From positions 1 to 15,276 of the forward strand of contig JAQTLJ010000010.1 of the NCBI GenBank assembly GCA_028714935.1: DNA of 15,276 bases. The letters run 5' to 3'. The position numbers and the translations under genes are program-made. A model generated the notes under the pieces. The model did no database searches and had not been told where the DNA came from. It worked only from the letters and a program-made list of their open reading frames with translations. This document shows positions 1 to 9,100 of this stretch, piece after piece; the first letter of the stretch is position 1, and each line of letters begins with the position of its first letter. The DNA comes from Candidatus Margulisiibacteriota bacterium. Lineage in GTDB: Bacteria; Margulisbacteria; WOR-1; O2-12-FULL-45-9.

Positions 1-249
1 ATAATCGACTTCGTTGATGAACTTGCCCGTCATGGTCGTGGCGGCCAGATCACGCATCCCGCCCAGCCCTGCCGGGTTGAGGAAGAGCGCGCCGGCGTCA
101 TCGGCCAGGCCGATAAAAGCTTTGCCCATGCCGAGCGGCCGCGCCCCTACCCCCAGGCGCGTCGGATCAGCCGCGATCCCGATGCCGTATGCCATACCGG
201 TCGCTAACCATAAAAGAACGATCGCCAGCAGCCAATATTTTTTCTTCAT
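1..249 (-). CDS. PorV/UPF0164-like outer-membrane protein, N-terminal part (cut by window edge)
   Basis: Only the first 83 codons are present; the frame is open to base 1. The protein starts MKKKYW and has a typical export signal (hydrophobic residues 7-20, likely cleavage near AYG at 20-22). The mature start, around residues 33-62, reads GVGARPLGMGKAF then GLADDAGALFLNPAGLGG. This glycine-rich 'GARxLGMGxAFxxxADDxxALxxNPAGL' signature is characteristic of outer-membrane beta-barrels of the PorV/UPF0164/FadL-like type. In Bacteroidetes PorV is the shuttle protein of the type IX secretion system; whether this one does that job is inference only. The ATG lies 2 nt after the stop codon of the 332-aa gene. 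No clear Shine-Dalgarno sequence is visible, so translation is probably coupled to that gene. An alternative is a general beta-barrel of unknown cargo. The family call is fairly sure, the function is not. Confidence 0.75.
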   Translation of the reverse strand, partial: MKKKYWLLAIVLLWLATGMAYGIGIAADPTRLGVGARPLGMGKAFIGLADDAGALFLNPAGLGGMRDLAATTMTGKFINEVDY

Positions 250-251
250 TT

Positions 252-1250
252 TTATTCGTTCACCACAACTTTGAATTTATATAACAGCTTGTTGCCGGAC
301 GTTATCTGGAAGATATAAATGCCGTTCCCGAGCATACCGCCCTGGATTATCTTGCCGTTGAGCCTGATCTGGTTATAGCCGGCCCGGCCGCCGTCCGTCC
401 CCGCCGCGGCAAACACCATCTTGACCAGTTCCCCGCTCACATTATAGCCATAGAGCGTCACCGGCATATCCTGGGACAATTCATAAGCCACAGTTAATAG
501 CTCTCCGCTCTTTGCCCGCCAGACGATCTTGTCCGTTACCACCTGCTTGGCGATCTTATCATCGGTCACGTTCAAGTCTTCGATCTTTTTCTGGCCGCTG
601 TTATTATAAGCGTCCCAAATATAAGCGGTCAGGTCATAAATACCGTTGGGCAGGCGCCCGGGAAAACGATAAACATTCTGCAGACCGGTTGCGCCCGTCG
701 TCGCCACCAGTGTCTGATCGTCCGCTCGCCGGAGATCGATCTCCGACCTGACAATTAAGCTTCTAATGTTCGGGTTCACCAGTTTGATAGAAAGCTCCGG
801 GTCATAAGGGAAGAAGTCGCCATTCCTCAGGTTCACGCCCGATTCGGCGATCGCCAATATTTCCAAACTGGCCATTTTCACTAAAGTCATCAGCGGCACC
901 ACGTCGTACCCGGCGGCGCTGCCGGTCAATCCGACCGGCCCCGCCCGATATTCACCCCGCACCTCGGCGCTGACCGTAAAACCGGGTGCATAAGTAACAG
1001 CCGGGATATCAAAAGCGTTGATCATGTACCGTTCGTTCAACCGCGAATTGCCGGTCGGCCCGGAAACGTCGGTCGCGTAACTCTCGCTGGTAGGCGGGTA
1101 ATAAACATAAACGTTATGGCCGTTAGCTGACGCGGCGGCACCCGCCTCCAGCGACCCGATCAGCCAGTGCTGGGCATTATAATAATCCGCCCAGGTAACA
1201 GTCCCGGCCAGCAATAATAATAATAGTAGTAGTAGGAACGATTTCTTCAT
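252..1250 (-). CDS. Secreted protein with C-terminal FlgD-Ig / T9SS-sorting-like domain (332 aa)
   Basis: I chose the ATG at 1250-1248 rather than an in-frame ATG seven codons upstream. It gives a clean signal peptide, MKKSF followed by nine leucines and then AGTVTWA, and makes a 4-nt ATGA overlap with the stop of the upstream 620-aa gene. The N-terminal half (about residues 25-130) is a domain I cannot name; it contains VYVYYPPTSESYATDVSGP and RYMINAFDIP. A middle part (about 130-235) looks like a beta-sandwich. Residues about 240-332 resemble the FlgD Ig-like fold and the type A C-terminal domain of T9SS cargo: VAYELSQDMPVTLYGYNVSG, then NGIYIFQITSGNKLLYKFKV up to the C-terminal VVNE. This suggests an exported, surface-displayed protein. 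It sits directly before a PorV-like outer-membrane protein gene. There is no catalytic motif that I recognise. Confidence 0.8.
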   Translation of the reverse strand: MKKSFLLLLLLLLLAGTVTWADYYNAQHWLIGSLEAGAAASANGHNVYVYYPPTSESYATDVSGPTGNSRLNERYMINAFDIPAVTYAPGFTVSAEVRGEYRAGPVGLTGSAAGYDVVPLMTLVKMASLEILAIAESGVNLRNGDFFPYDPELSIKLVNPNIRSLIVRSEIDLRRADDQTLVATTGATGLQNVYRFPGRLPNGIYDLTAYIWDAYNNSGQKKIEDLNVTDDKIAKQVVTDKIVWRAKSGELLTVAYELSQDMPVTLYGYNVSGELVKMVFAAAGTDGGRAGYNQIRLNGKIIQGGMLGNGIYIFQITSGNKLLYKFKVVVNE

Positions 1251-3109
1251 TTCTGTCCAATTATACTCCAAGTAACGTTGTCGCTGACCGATATTTGATA
1301 AGATTTCCCTTTGGCCAGCGAGAAATTCGGGCCATGCCAGTTGCTGGGATTGGTTGTATAAACGACCCGCCCTTCAGCTTTCTGGGCCACATCATTCCAT
1401 TGGCCGACGAATTCCACCAGGCCGACGCCGATGTCATTGATAATATTATCCGCGCTGGCGATCGTACTGACGTTCCGCCCCCGGATATTCGCGCCAAAAG
1501 GGAGGGCGAATGTATTGATGCCGGTCTTCCCGCTCTCCTTGCGGAAGTTGTAAGTATATTTGCCCACGGTCTGCGGCGCTGCCGTGCCGCCTGAAACCCT
1601 GACCTGATAATACCTTTCACCGACGCTGGCAACGCTGGTATCGGTATAACTCGTCCCAGTAACGCTGCCCGCCAGAAGCGAAAAGACCTCATTGCTCCCC
1701 GCTGCCCAAATATTATAGCTCGTACCATTCCCTGTCCAGTTCAGCACCACATTGCCGCTGATATCAAAGGCAATGGTCAAATTATCGGCCGAACCGCCGC
1801 CCCCCCCGAGACCCACAATATTGGAAATATACGACCAGTTCCCAACAGTATCCCTGGATTTAATCCCAAAATGCATCGGCTGACCGACCGGCACGCCGGT
1901 TATAGTCACACTTTGGTTAATGCTGTAAGCCAGCGGCGCAGGAATTGCCGGCGCGGGAGTAAAATATGCCGCGATGGAGACCGCTGGCCCCCAATTAGAA
2001 ACCAACAGGGGGTTGGTTTCCCCGGAAATGAACGGGCTGACCGGGTAATCGACCAGCGCTTCATTGGAAACCCTGATATCATATTGCGTGCAAGTTGTTA
2101 TCGCTCCATAACGGTCTGTGTCATAGGGCGCGCTCCAGGAGAGGAAAAGGGTAGTCCCTTCGGTCGTCGCCTGCAGGTCGGTGATCGCCACCGGGATATT
2201 CTGATCGGCGGTTTGGGGGATCAGGTAGGGGCCGCCGGTCGTCCAGGTGCTGTTCCCATAATCAGCCGCCGCCCTGATCCTGACCATTACATATTTATTG
2301 TCATCAGTCTGCGCCAGGGTCAGAGTGCTTGTTTTGGTTGATCCGGTATTAACATCCGCCGCGTGGCGGGTATTGGTGACGGTCGCTGTCCGGTAACTGT
2401 TAAAAGTGAACGGCCCGCCGCTCCCCGACTCCGGGGAACTTACTTCGAAATTATACCAGCGGCCATGGATGGCGGAATTGGCGTTGATCGTAATGCTGGG
2501 TGAACCGCCCGGCGAAGCCTGGTGCGGCGTGACCGTCCCCAGCGTCGGCGGGGATGGGATCGCTTGCTGCAAGACCGTTGAAGTATTGTTCAAGCCGTGG
2601 CTAGTTGGCAAAGGCATGATATTACCGTCATAGTTCGCGGTTACTAAATTTGTCTCTCCAAAGTAGGCCCCGCCCGCTTGAATAACGGCGTTATTCCAGA
2701 CGCGGTAGTAAATATTGCTGCCGGATGTGAATTGGCCGCTCGAAGCCGTGTAATCATGGAAAAACTTGCCCGCCGCGCCGGTAAAACTGTTCCAGGTATC
2801 GGTATCATTGCCAACATATTTCACGGCGCCGACCAGGACATCATCGCCGTAGCCGGGATCATTGATATCGCCGTTGCTTCCCACCCAGTAGCACTCGACG
2901 GCGTAGCCGGATGTCAGCTGGGTTGAACCATCGCTGTCATAACAGGTCGTGCCGTCGCTCCCGGAGTCGAAAGTAAATTTGCCGCTGCTATAGCCGCTGG
3001 GCGTGAAACCTGCCCGCAGGGCGATATTACCGGCCAGGGCCGGCGTGCCCAGCGCTACGATCAGCGATACGGCCAATAACCTCCTTATAATCGAAAATCT
3101 TTGCTTCAT
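1247..3109 (-). CDS. Secreted fibronectin type III protein (620 aa)
   Basis: The ATG at 3109-3107 is preceded by GGGAGGAATTGAT, a strong Shine-Dalgarno, 15 nt after the stop of the giant gene. Residues 1-26 form a signal peptide (basic RR, hydrophobic stretch, ALA). Residues about 27-190 are Gly/Ser/Thr-rich and of unknown family. About 190-300 look like an Ig/beta-sandwich domain (PPTLGTVTPHQASPGGSPSI). About 303-433 is a fibronectin type III-like domain: IPVAITDLQATTEGTTLFLS and WSAPYD, ending in HFGIKSRDTVGNWSYISN. A second, shorter FN3-like unit lies at about 439-520 (NLTIAFDISGNVVLNW, YYQVRVSGG). The last 95 residues (INTFALPFGANI to WSIIGQK) have the pattern 'ALPF...GQW...L..GKSYQIS...W' and look distantly like the C-terminus of the 2697-aa neighbour. 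The likely role is extracellular binding or structural; no enzyme motif was seen. Its stop overlaps the ATG of the next gene. Confidence 0.82.
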   Translation of the reverse strand: MKQRFSIIRRLLAVSLIVALGTPALAGNIALRAGFTPSGYSSGKFTFDSGSDGTTCYDSDGSTQLTSGYAVECYWVGSNGDINDPGYGDDVLVGAVKYVGNDTDTWNSFTGAAGKFFHDYTASSGQFTSGSNIYYRVWNNAVIQAGGAYFGETNLVTANYDGNIMPLPTSHGLNNTSTVLQQAIPSPPTLGTVTPHQASPGGSPSITINANSAIHGRWYNFEVSSPESGSGGPFTFNSYRTATVTNTRHAADVNTGSTKTSTLTLAQTDDNKYVMVRIRAAADYGNSTWTTGGPYLIPQTADQNIPVAITDLQATTEGTTLFLSWSAPYDTDRYGAITTCTQYDIRVSNEALVDYPVSPFISGETNPLLVSNWGPAVSIAAYFTPAPAIPAPLAYSINQSVTITGVPVGQPMHFGIKSRDTVGNWSYISNIVGLGGGGGSADNLTIAFDISGNVVLNWTGNGTSYNIWAAGSNEVFSLLAGSVTGTSYTDTSVASVGERYYQVRVSGGTAAPQTVGKYTYNFRKESGKTGINTFALPFGANIRGRNVSTIASADNIINDIGVGLVEFVGQWNDVAQKAEGRVVYTTNPSNWHGPNFSLAKGKSYQISVSDNVTWSIIGQK

Positions 3110-3124
3110 ATCAATTCCTCCCTT

Positions 3125-6100
3125 TTAATATGGCGGCGGATATATCCAGGTGTCCGCGGCCGAATGTTTCTTGATCCAAAAACCGTGTTTAAACGTCAAA
3201 CCCGGCAGCGCTGTTCCGCTCCAGCTGTTTCCGCCTTCATAATTTTTTGAGCACCAGCCGCTGTCCCATTGCCAGACCTGATCGCCGGTGCTGAAAATAC
3301 CGTTCAAGCCGCTGGCCGTCCAGGCCGCTGTCCCAGCAAAACTGTTGCCGAAAAAGAAAAGCTCGTCAGTGTTGAAACCGACGCTCTCGCTGCTCGCCAA
3401 AACTCGGCCGACAAAAGTGATTTCTTCCGTGGTCGTAAGTGATTTTATCCAGTAGCCGCGGTTTTTGACCATCTGGTCGTCGGACAGGCTGCCTGACCAG
3501 CTTGAGCCGTTGTATCCCTGGCTCCCCCAGCCGCCGCCCCCTTCATAATAGCACCAGACCTGCGCCGTGCCGGCGCCAAATTGCGCGCCGATCACTGAAT
3601 TGATGCTGAGATCGTCGGGCGCCAGCGGCAGGGCGATCAACTCCAACTCTGGCGGGTAAGCCCCGATCGAATAATTAACCTTGCCGACCGCTTCGGCTGT
3701 CGTCAGCAAGCTCTTAGCGGAGCCGGGCAGCAAAGCCTTGTAGTAAGCTTCCGGACTGCCGGTTTTAACCTGGCTGAGGTGCAGGACATATTTATTCGGG
3801 TAATGGGTTTCAAAGCCGCCGGCGATCACGGACGATTCGACCGACTGCCAGCCGGTGACTTCATTGGTATAACTGCCGCTGCCGTCGCCAAAGATGACAT
3901 AAACATCCGGCGTGACATTCTCGGTCCAGTAAACCCTGACCGCGCTGCCGGTCGTGTCGGCTTCCCGGCTGATGTAAAGTAAAAAAGCCCCGGCTGGCGG
4001 CGGCGTGATGGTAAAAGTTCCATCTGATTCGTCGGTCACAGTGGTTGCGTCTTTGATCGCCTCGATCCTAACTTTGGCGCTGGTCGACGGCCGGTTCGGT
4101 ACTAACCAGGGGTACTGCCGACTAGTGCCGGTAACCTCATCGGTTATTATCTGGTAGCCGTAAGCCTCATCGGTCGTGTAGTAGAGTTGGAAAGTTTCGG
4201 GGCTCCCGCTCGCCTCCCAGGTAATATCGTACGTGTTGCCCGCTTGCCAGGTTTCACCGCCGTTCGGGGTCCTGACCTCGACCGTCACCACCCCCAAAGG
4301 CACAAAACCGTCATAGCGTCCCATTTCTGTTCCGGCGGGTGTGCCGCTGTCGATGCACGGGGAACCCTCATACAAGCGGTAATCATTGCCGGCGGCGCTG
4401 ACAAACTTGGGATCGGCCGAGATCGTGCCGACACCCGTTATAGAGGATGGATTCCAGTTCAGCTCACTGCCCCAACAATCGTCATAAGTGGAATTAAGGG
4501 ACCCGCTCTGCCTGAGTATCCCCCGGCTGCCGGTATCCGGCGTCGAGCCATCGGGCTTATTGGAAACAATATTGTTCAGCGTGTCGGCCGTCCCGGTCCA
4601 GAAGGAGACGCCGATCTGGTTGTCAACAATGGTATTTTTGCTTATTTCAAGTTCATTTACGGCCCGGCGTAAAATTGTGTTGACCCCATAGTCAAAACCT
4701 CTGATCTCATTGTTGCGTATCGTGCCGCTGGCATTACAATTATTCGCAAAGATACCGCTGCCGCTGTCAACGGCCGGACTCTTTGCGATCAAATTATTTT
4801 TGATCTGATACCCTTCGCATGCGCGGTCCAGGTAAACGCCATTAGCTGCCGCTGCCGAACAGCGGATGTCGTTATTCAGGACATCGGCCAAACCTAAAAT
4901 ATGAACTAATCCATAGCTCGACGCTCCGCCCGCGCTAATGATCCCAAAACCTTCCAGCGTCGTTATCTGACCAAGAATCACGACCTGCGAACCGGTCGCG
5001 TCAATTGTTGCCGTGACACACGGGCTGGCGATCGAGCGCAAGTGCTGATTCTGCGCCAGGCCGAGCGGAAGAACCTCCCCGTTGGCCGCATCGTATATTC
5101 CGGCCGCGGCATTTACCGTATATTCGGTCGTGCCTAACGCATGGGTCAACGTTTTCCATGGATTAGCGGCTGAACCGTCGCCGGCGCTGTCGCTGCCGGC
5201 AACCGGATCAACCCAGCTTTCCGGCGTTACGGCAGAAACCGCCCCGATCGGCGGAAATTTCCCCTGGTAGGTTCCGCCCTCCCCGGCTGATGCGCAGGGT
5301 GAATCGGAACAGATCCGGTAATCCTGCGCTTCCGGGCTGACGAAACGCGGATAATGCGAGATATCATTGCTGGCGCTTACGCCCCCCAGATACATCGCGT
5401 TGACGTTCCAGATATCGTTGTACGATGAAGTGACCGTCCCGCCGGACTCCTCGGAAATACCATAGGCGACGGTAAATGCTCCGAGCCGGGGCGCGCCGCA
5501 AATAATATTATTTTTCGCAGTCACCGTCCCGCCCGATTTCATATGAATGCCGTATAAATTGTTAACCAGAGTATTATGGTTCAAATTATCGTACGCATCA
5601 TATATCCCGTATGTAAATCCTCTGATCTCGTTCGTCCCGATCGTCGTCGCGATCGATTCTCTGATCCCGTTCCCCAACCCATCGCCGCTGATCAGGTTAT
5701 CCACAACTTCAACCTGCCCCCGATAAATACCGTAATGATTTGAGGCGGCTGTCACTTCGATCGTATTTCTCTGTATATATGAGACATCGCTATAACGGGG
5801 ACCCCACGCCCCTTCAGTAATACCGACACTGGCAGCATGGAACCAGTTATCGGAGATATAAGTATCGCCGTAATCGACTAGATTGACGGAATGGCCGTTG
5901 ACGACTGTCACGCCGGTGCCGGTATAGAAATGGTTGCGCGCGATCCGGCCGCTGCCCAGCATTTCAATGCCGGCTGTCGCGATCAATGTGCAGCCTTCGA
6001 CGGTTGTCAACTGGCCGGTAGTGATCGCCCGGGCTGTCCCCTCGATCGTTGCCGCAATGCTCGGATCCGCTTCTGACCGAATAACCTGCCACTGCGCCAG

Positions 6101-9100
6101 CTCCAGCGGTAATGTTTCGCCGTTCGCCGTATCGTATAGACCGGCTTTGACATGGACCGTGTATTCGGTAGTGCTAATTGCATAGGTCAGAGTTTTCCAG
6201 GGATTGCCGGATGATCCGTCGCCAGCGCTGTCGCTCCCTGCAATGGCATCGACCCAACCTTCCGCCCCGATCCCGGAGCTGGCGCCGACCGGAGCGTATC
6301 TTCCCTGGTAGGTTCCGCCCAACCCAGCCGAGGCACAGGGGGAATCGGAAAAAATGCGGAAATCGCTCGCGTCCGAATTGACGAAGCGCGGACAGCGGGC
6401 GATATCGTTCGATCTAGTAATTGAGCCGTAGGTCTCATAATGCGGCATGATAACGTTCCAATAATTATTGTATTGCGAAGTGACTGTCACGCCGTAATTC
6501 CTGATGCCGTGGAACAGGGGTGTCGCCTTGCCCAGACGAGAGCCGTAGCCGCAGACAATATTATTGTAAATATTGCAGATGCCGCCGTATTCTGTGATGA
6601 AGCCATAAAGGTCACCGGTCGCCACACTATCGTTCTTGCCGATCAAGGTATTATTATAGATATTGCCCGTTGTAACCGGCGAGCCGATCGGATCGATCCG
6701 CATCCCGTACCGGAAACTCCTGACTTCGTTCGAGCTGATGTCGCCGTCATAGCAATTCATCGCCCTCAGGCCGTTTACGCCGCCAAAAATAGTGTTGTTC
6801 ATGATCTTGAACTCATCGCAGGCGGTGTTGTAGATACCGGTGCCGTAGCTCGAGTCCGCCTCAATAGTGTTGGCGTCTATTATCACGTAATCTGCTGAAA
6901 TGGAATAAATACCATACCAGAAACTCTTGATCCGATTATTCTGCACCGTGACCCCATCGCAGTCAGTGCTGATAAAAATGCCGTAATAAGTGCCGGCGCT
7001 CGAATTATAGGCCCAAATCGTATTGCCGCTGATCAGGCTTGAATCCGCTCCATCGGCAAGAAAGACCGCGTTTCCGTCGGAATTGCCGCAGGAGATGTAA
7101 TTATTCAATATCCTCGATTGTCCCACTAGGCAAACAGCCCCGTCGGAGCCGGTCGGCCCGGTCGTTTTGACCGAAAAGCCCTCCACCGTAGTGTTCATTT
7201 TCATCAACAGAACCCGTCCGCTGGCCGCCTCGAGCGTTGCCGCCCTGGCAGCGCTCGCTTGAGACAACAGCTGCACTCCCGCCTCAACCGTGATGGGAAA
7301 AGTTTCGTGCGACCCGACCATCGAGGCATTATACTCGCCGGTCGCCACATGGACAGTGTCCCCGGTAGAGACCATGCTCAGAGCGTATGTGATCGTCTGC
7401 CAGGGATTTTCCGGAGCACCGGCGCCAATAACATCGCCTTCGCTGGTGGCCGCGTCGACGTAATAATCACGCCGGCTGGTCAACGTAAAATTACCGTCGC
7501 TCTCATCCGAACCGACATTGCCGACGCCGTCATAAGCGATCACTTTCACTTTCGCTTCCGTTGTCGTGACATTCGGCGTCCGCCAGCGATAGCTCCCGTC
7601 ATTGGCTTCTTCTGACGTGATCGTCGTCCAGCTCGCCCCGCTGTCCAAGGAATACTGTAAAACGATCGCAGCGACAGTCCGTTCATCGGTCGCCTGCCAG
7701 GTAATGTTGTAAAACGCATTGCCGTACCAGGCCTCGCCGCCGTCCGGCGCTTCGACCGTCACCACCGGGGCAAGGAAATCAGCGTCAATTGTAAAACTGC
7801 CGGCGCTTTCCGCGGAGCCCTGCAGGCCGGCCACGTCAACGGCTATGACTTTAACCCTGGCCTCGCTGGTCGGGGTATTCGGGATAAGCCAGCTGAAACG
7901 TCCGTCATTGGCTTCGTTGCTGGCGATCCCGATCCAATCCGCCCCGGCATTGATCGAATATTGAAGAGTGATCGACTCGACAGTGATATCATCGGTCGCT
8001 TCCCAGGAAATATCGGCGTAACTGCCGGCCATGACCAGCTCACCGCCGGTCAATGATTCCAGCGTTGTTACCGGCGGCACGGTATCGTCGACGATCCGGA
8101 AGAAACCGGTGCTTTCGTCTGTAACTGTGCTGCCGATCGCCTCGATCATTATCTTGGCCTGTGTAGTCACTTCATTGGTCACCAGCCAGGAATAAGATCT
8201 GGCCCCTCCTGCCACCTCACCGCTGATCAAATGATAGCCAACCGCCTCGCTGGTCGAATAGTAAAGCTTGAAACTGTCAGGCGGGCCGGACGCCTCCCAG
8301 GTGATATTTTTATATATACCCTGCTGCCAAATCTCGCCGCCGTTCGGCGTCCTGAGATTGACCGTCACGATCTTATAATACTGGTAACAACCCATGTCCG
8401 TCCCTTCGGGGGTGCCTTTATCGATACAGGGCGAACCGGTAGACAGGCGAAAATCATTATTAGCGGCGTCATAGAATAATGGGTCGGCAGAAATCGTCCC
8501 GACGCCGGTGATCGATCCCGGGCTCCAGTTGGTCAGATTATTCCAGGAATCATCATAAGTGGAAGTGACATCAGGCGCCGAAGAGGTCGGCCGGTAGACT
8601 CCCGTGCCTGCCGGCAAACCGGTCGGGTTGCAGGAAATAATGTTGTTTTTAAGCCGGAACTTGCCCCAGGCATTCCCCTGACAACGTACCCCGTAAGATG
8701 TATTATTGACGATCGTATTATTAATTATATTCAGCGTGTAGCTGCTGTCCCAGACCTGGGCGTATATCCCCCGGTCAAAACCGCGGATCTCATTGGTGCA
8801 GATGTTACCGGAGTAATTAGCGTCGTTAAAATAAATGCCGTTGCCGGTCCCGTCCGCCCCTTTGATGAGATTGTGCTGGATCATGTAGTTGTTATGGTAC
8901 TGGTTGATAAAAACGCCGTAGCCGCTGGAATCGGCTTCGATCGTATTCTGGTCAATAAACAGGCCGTCATTATAGCGCAGGGTCGTGACCCCCCGGCCGC
9001 TGGAGCCGGTGCGCAGATAATTGTTCCTGACCTTGCTGTCCTGGCAGTAACGCTGGAGATAGACGGCGAAACTGTTAATGCCGAAAACGACTATCGAATT

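Noticed and set aside
1260..1265. TATAAT on the minus strand just before the 332-aa gene
   Set aside because: It falls inside the last codons of the FN3 gene (Ser-Ile-Ile), has no -35 partner at 16-18 nt, and the ATGA overlap already explains translation.
1261..1728. 155-codon minus-strand frame overlapping the FN3 gene
   Set aside because: Same strand, different frame, basic low-complexity product; the FN3 gene has a signal peptide, ribosome site and recognisable domains.
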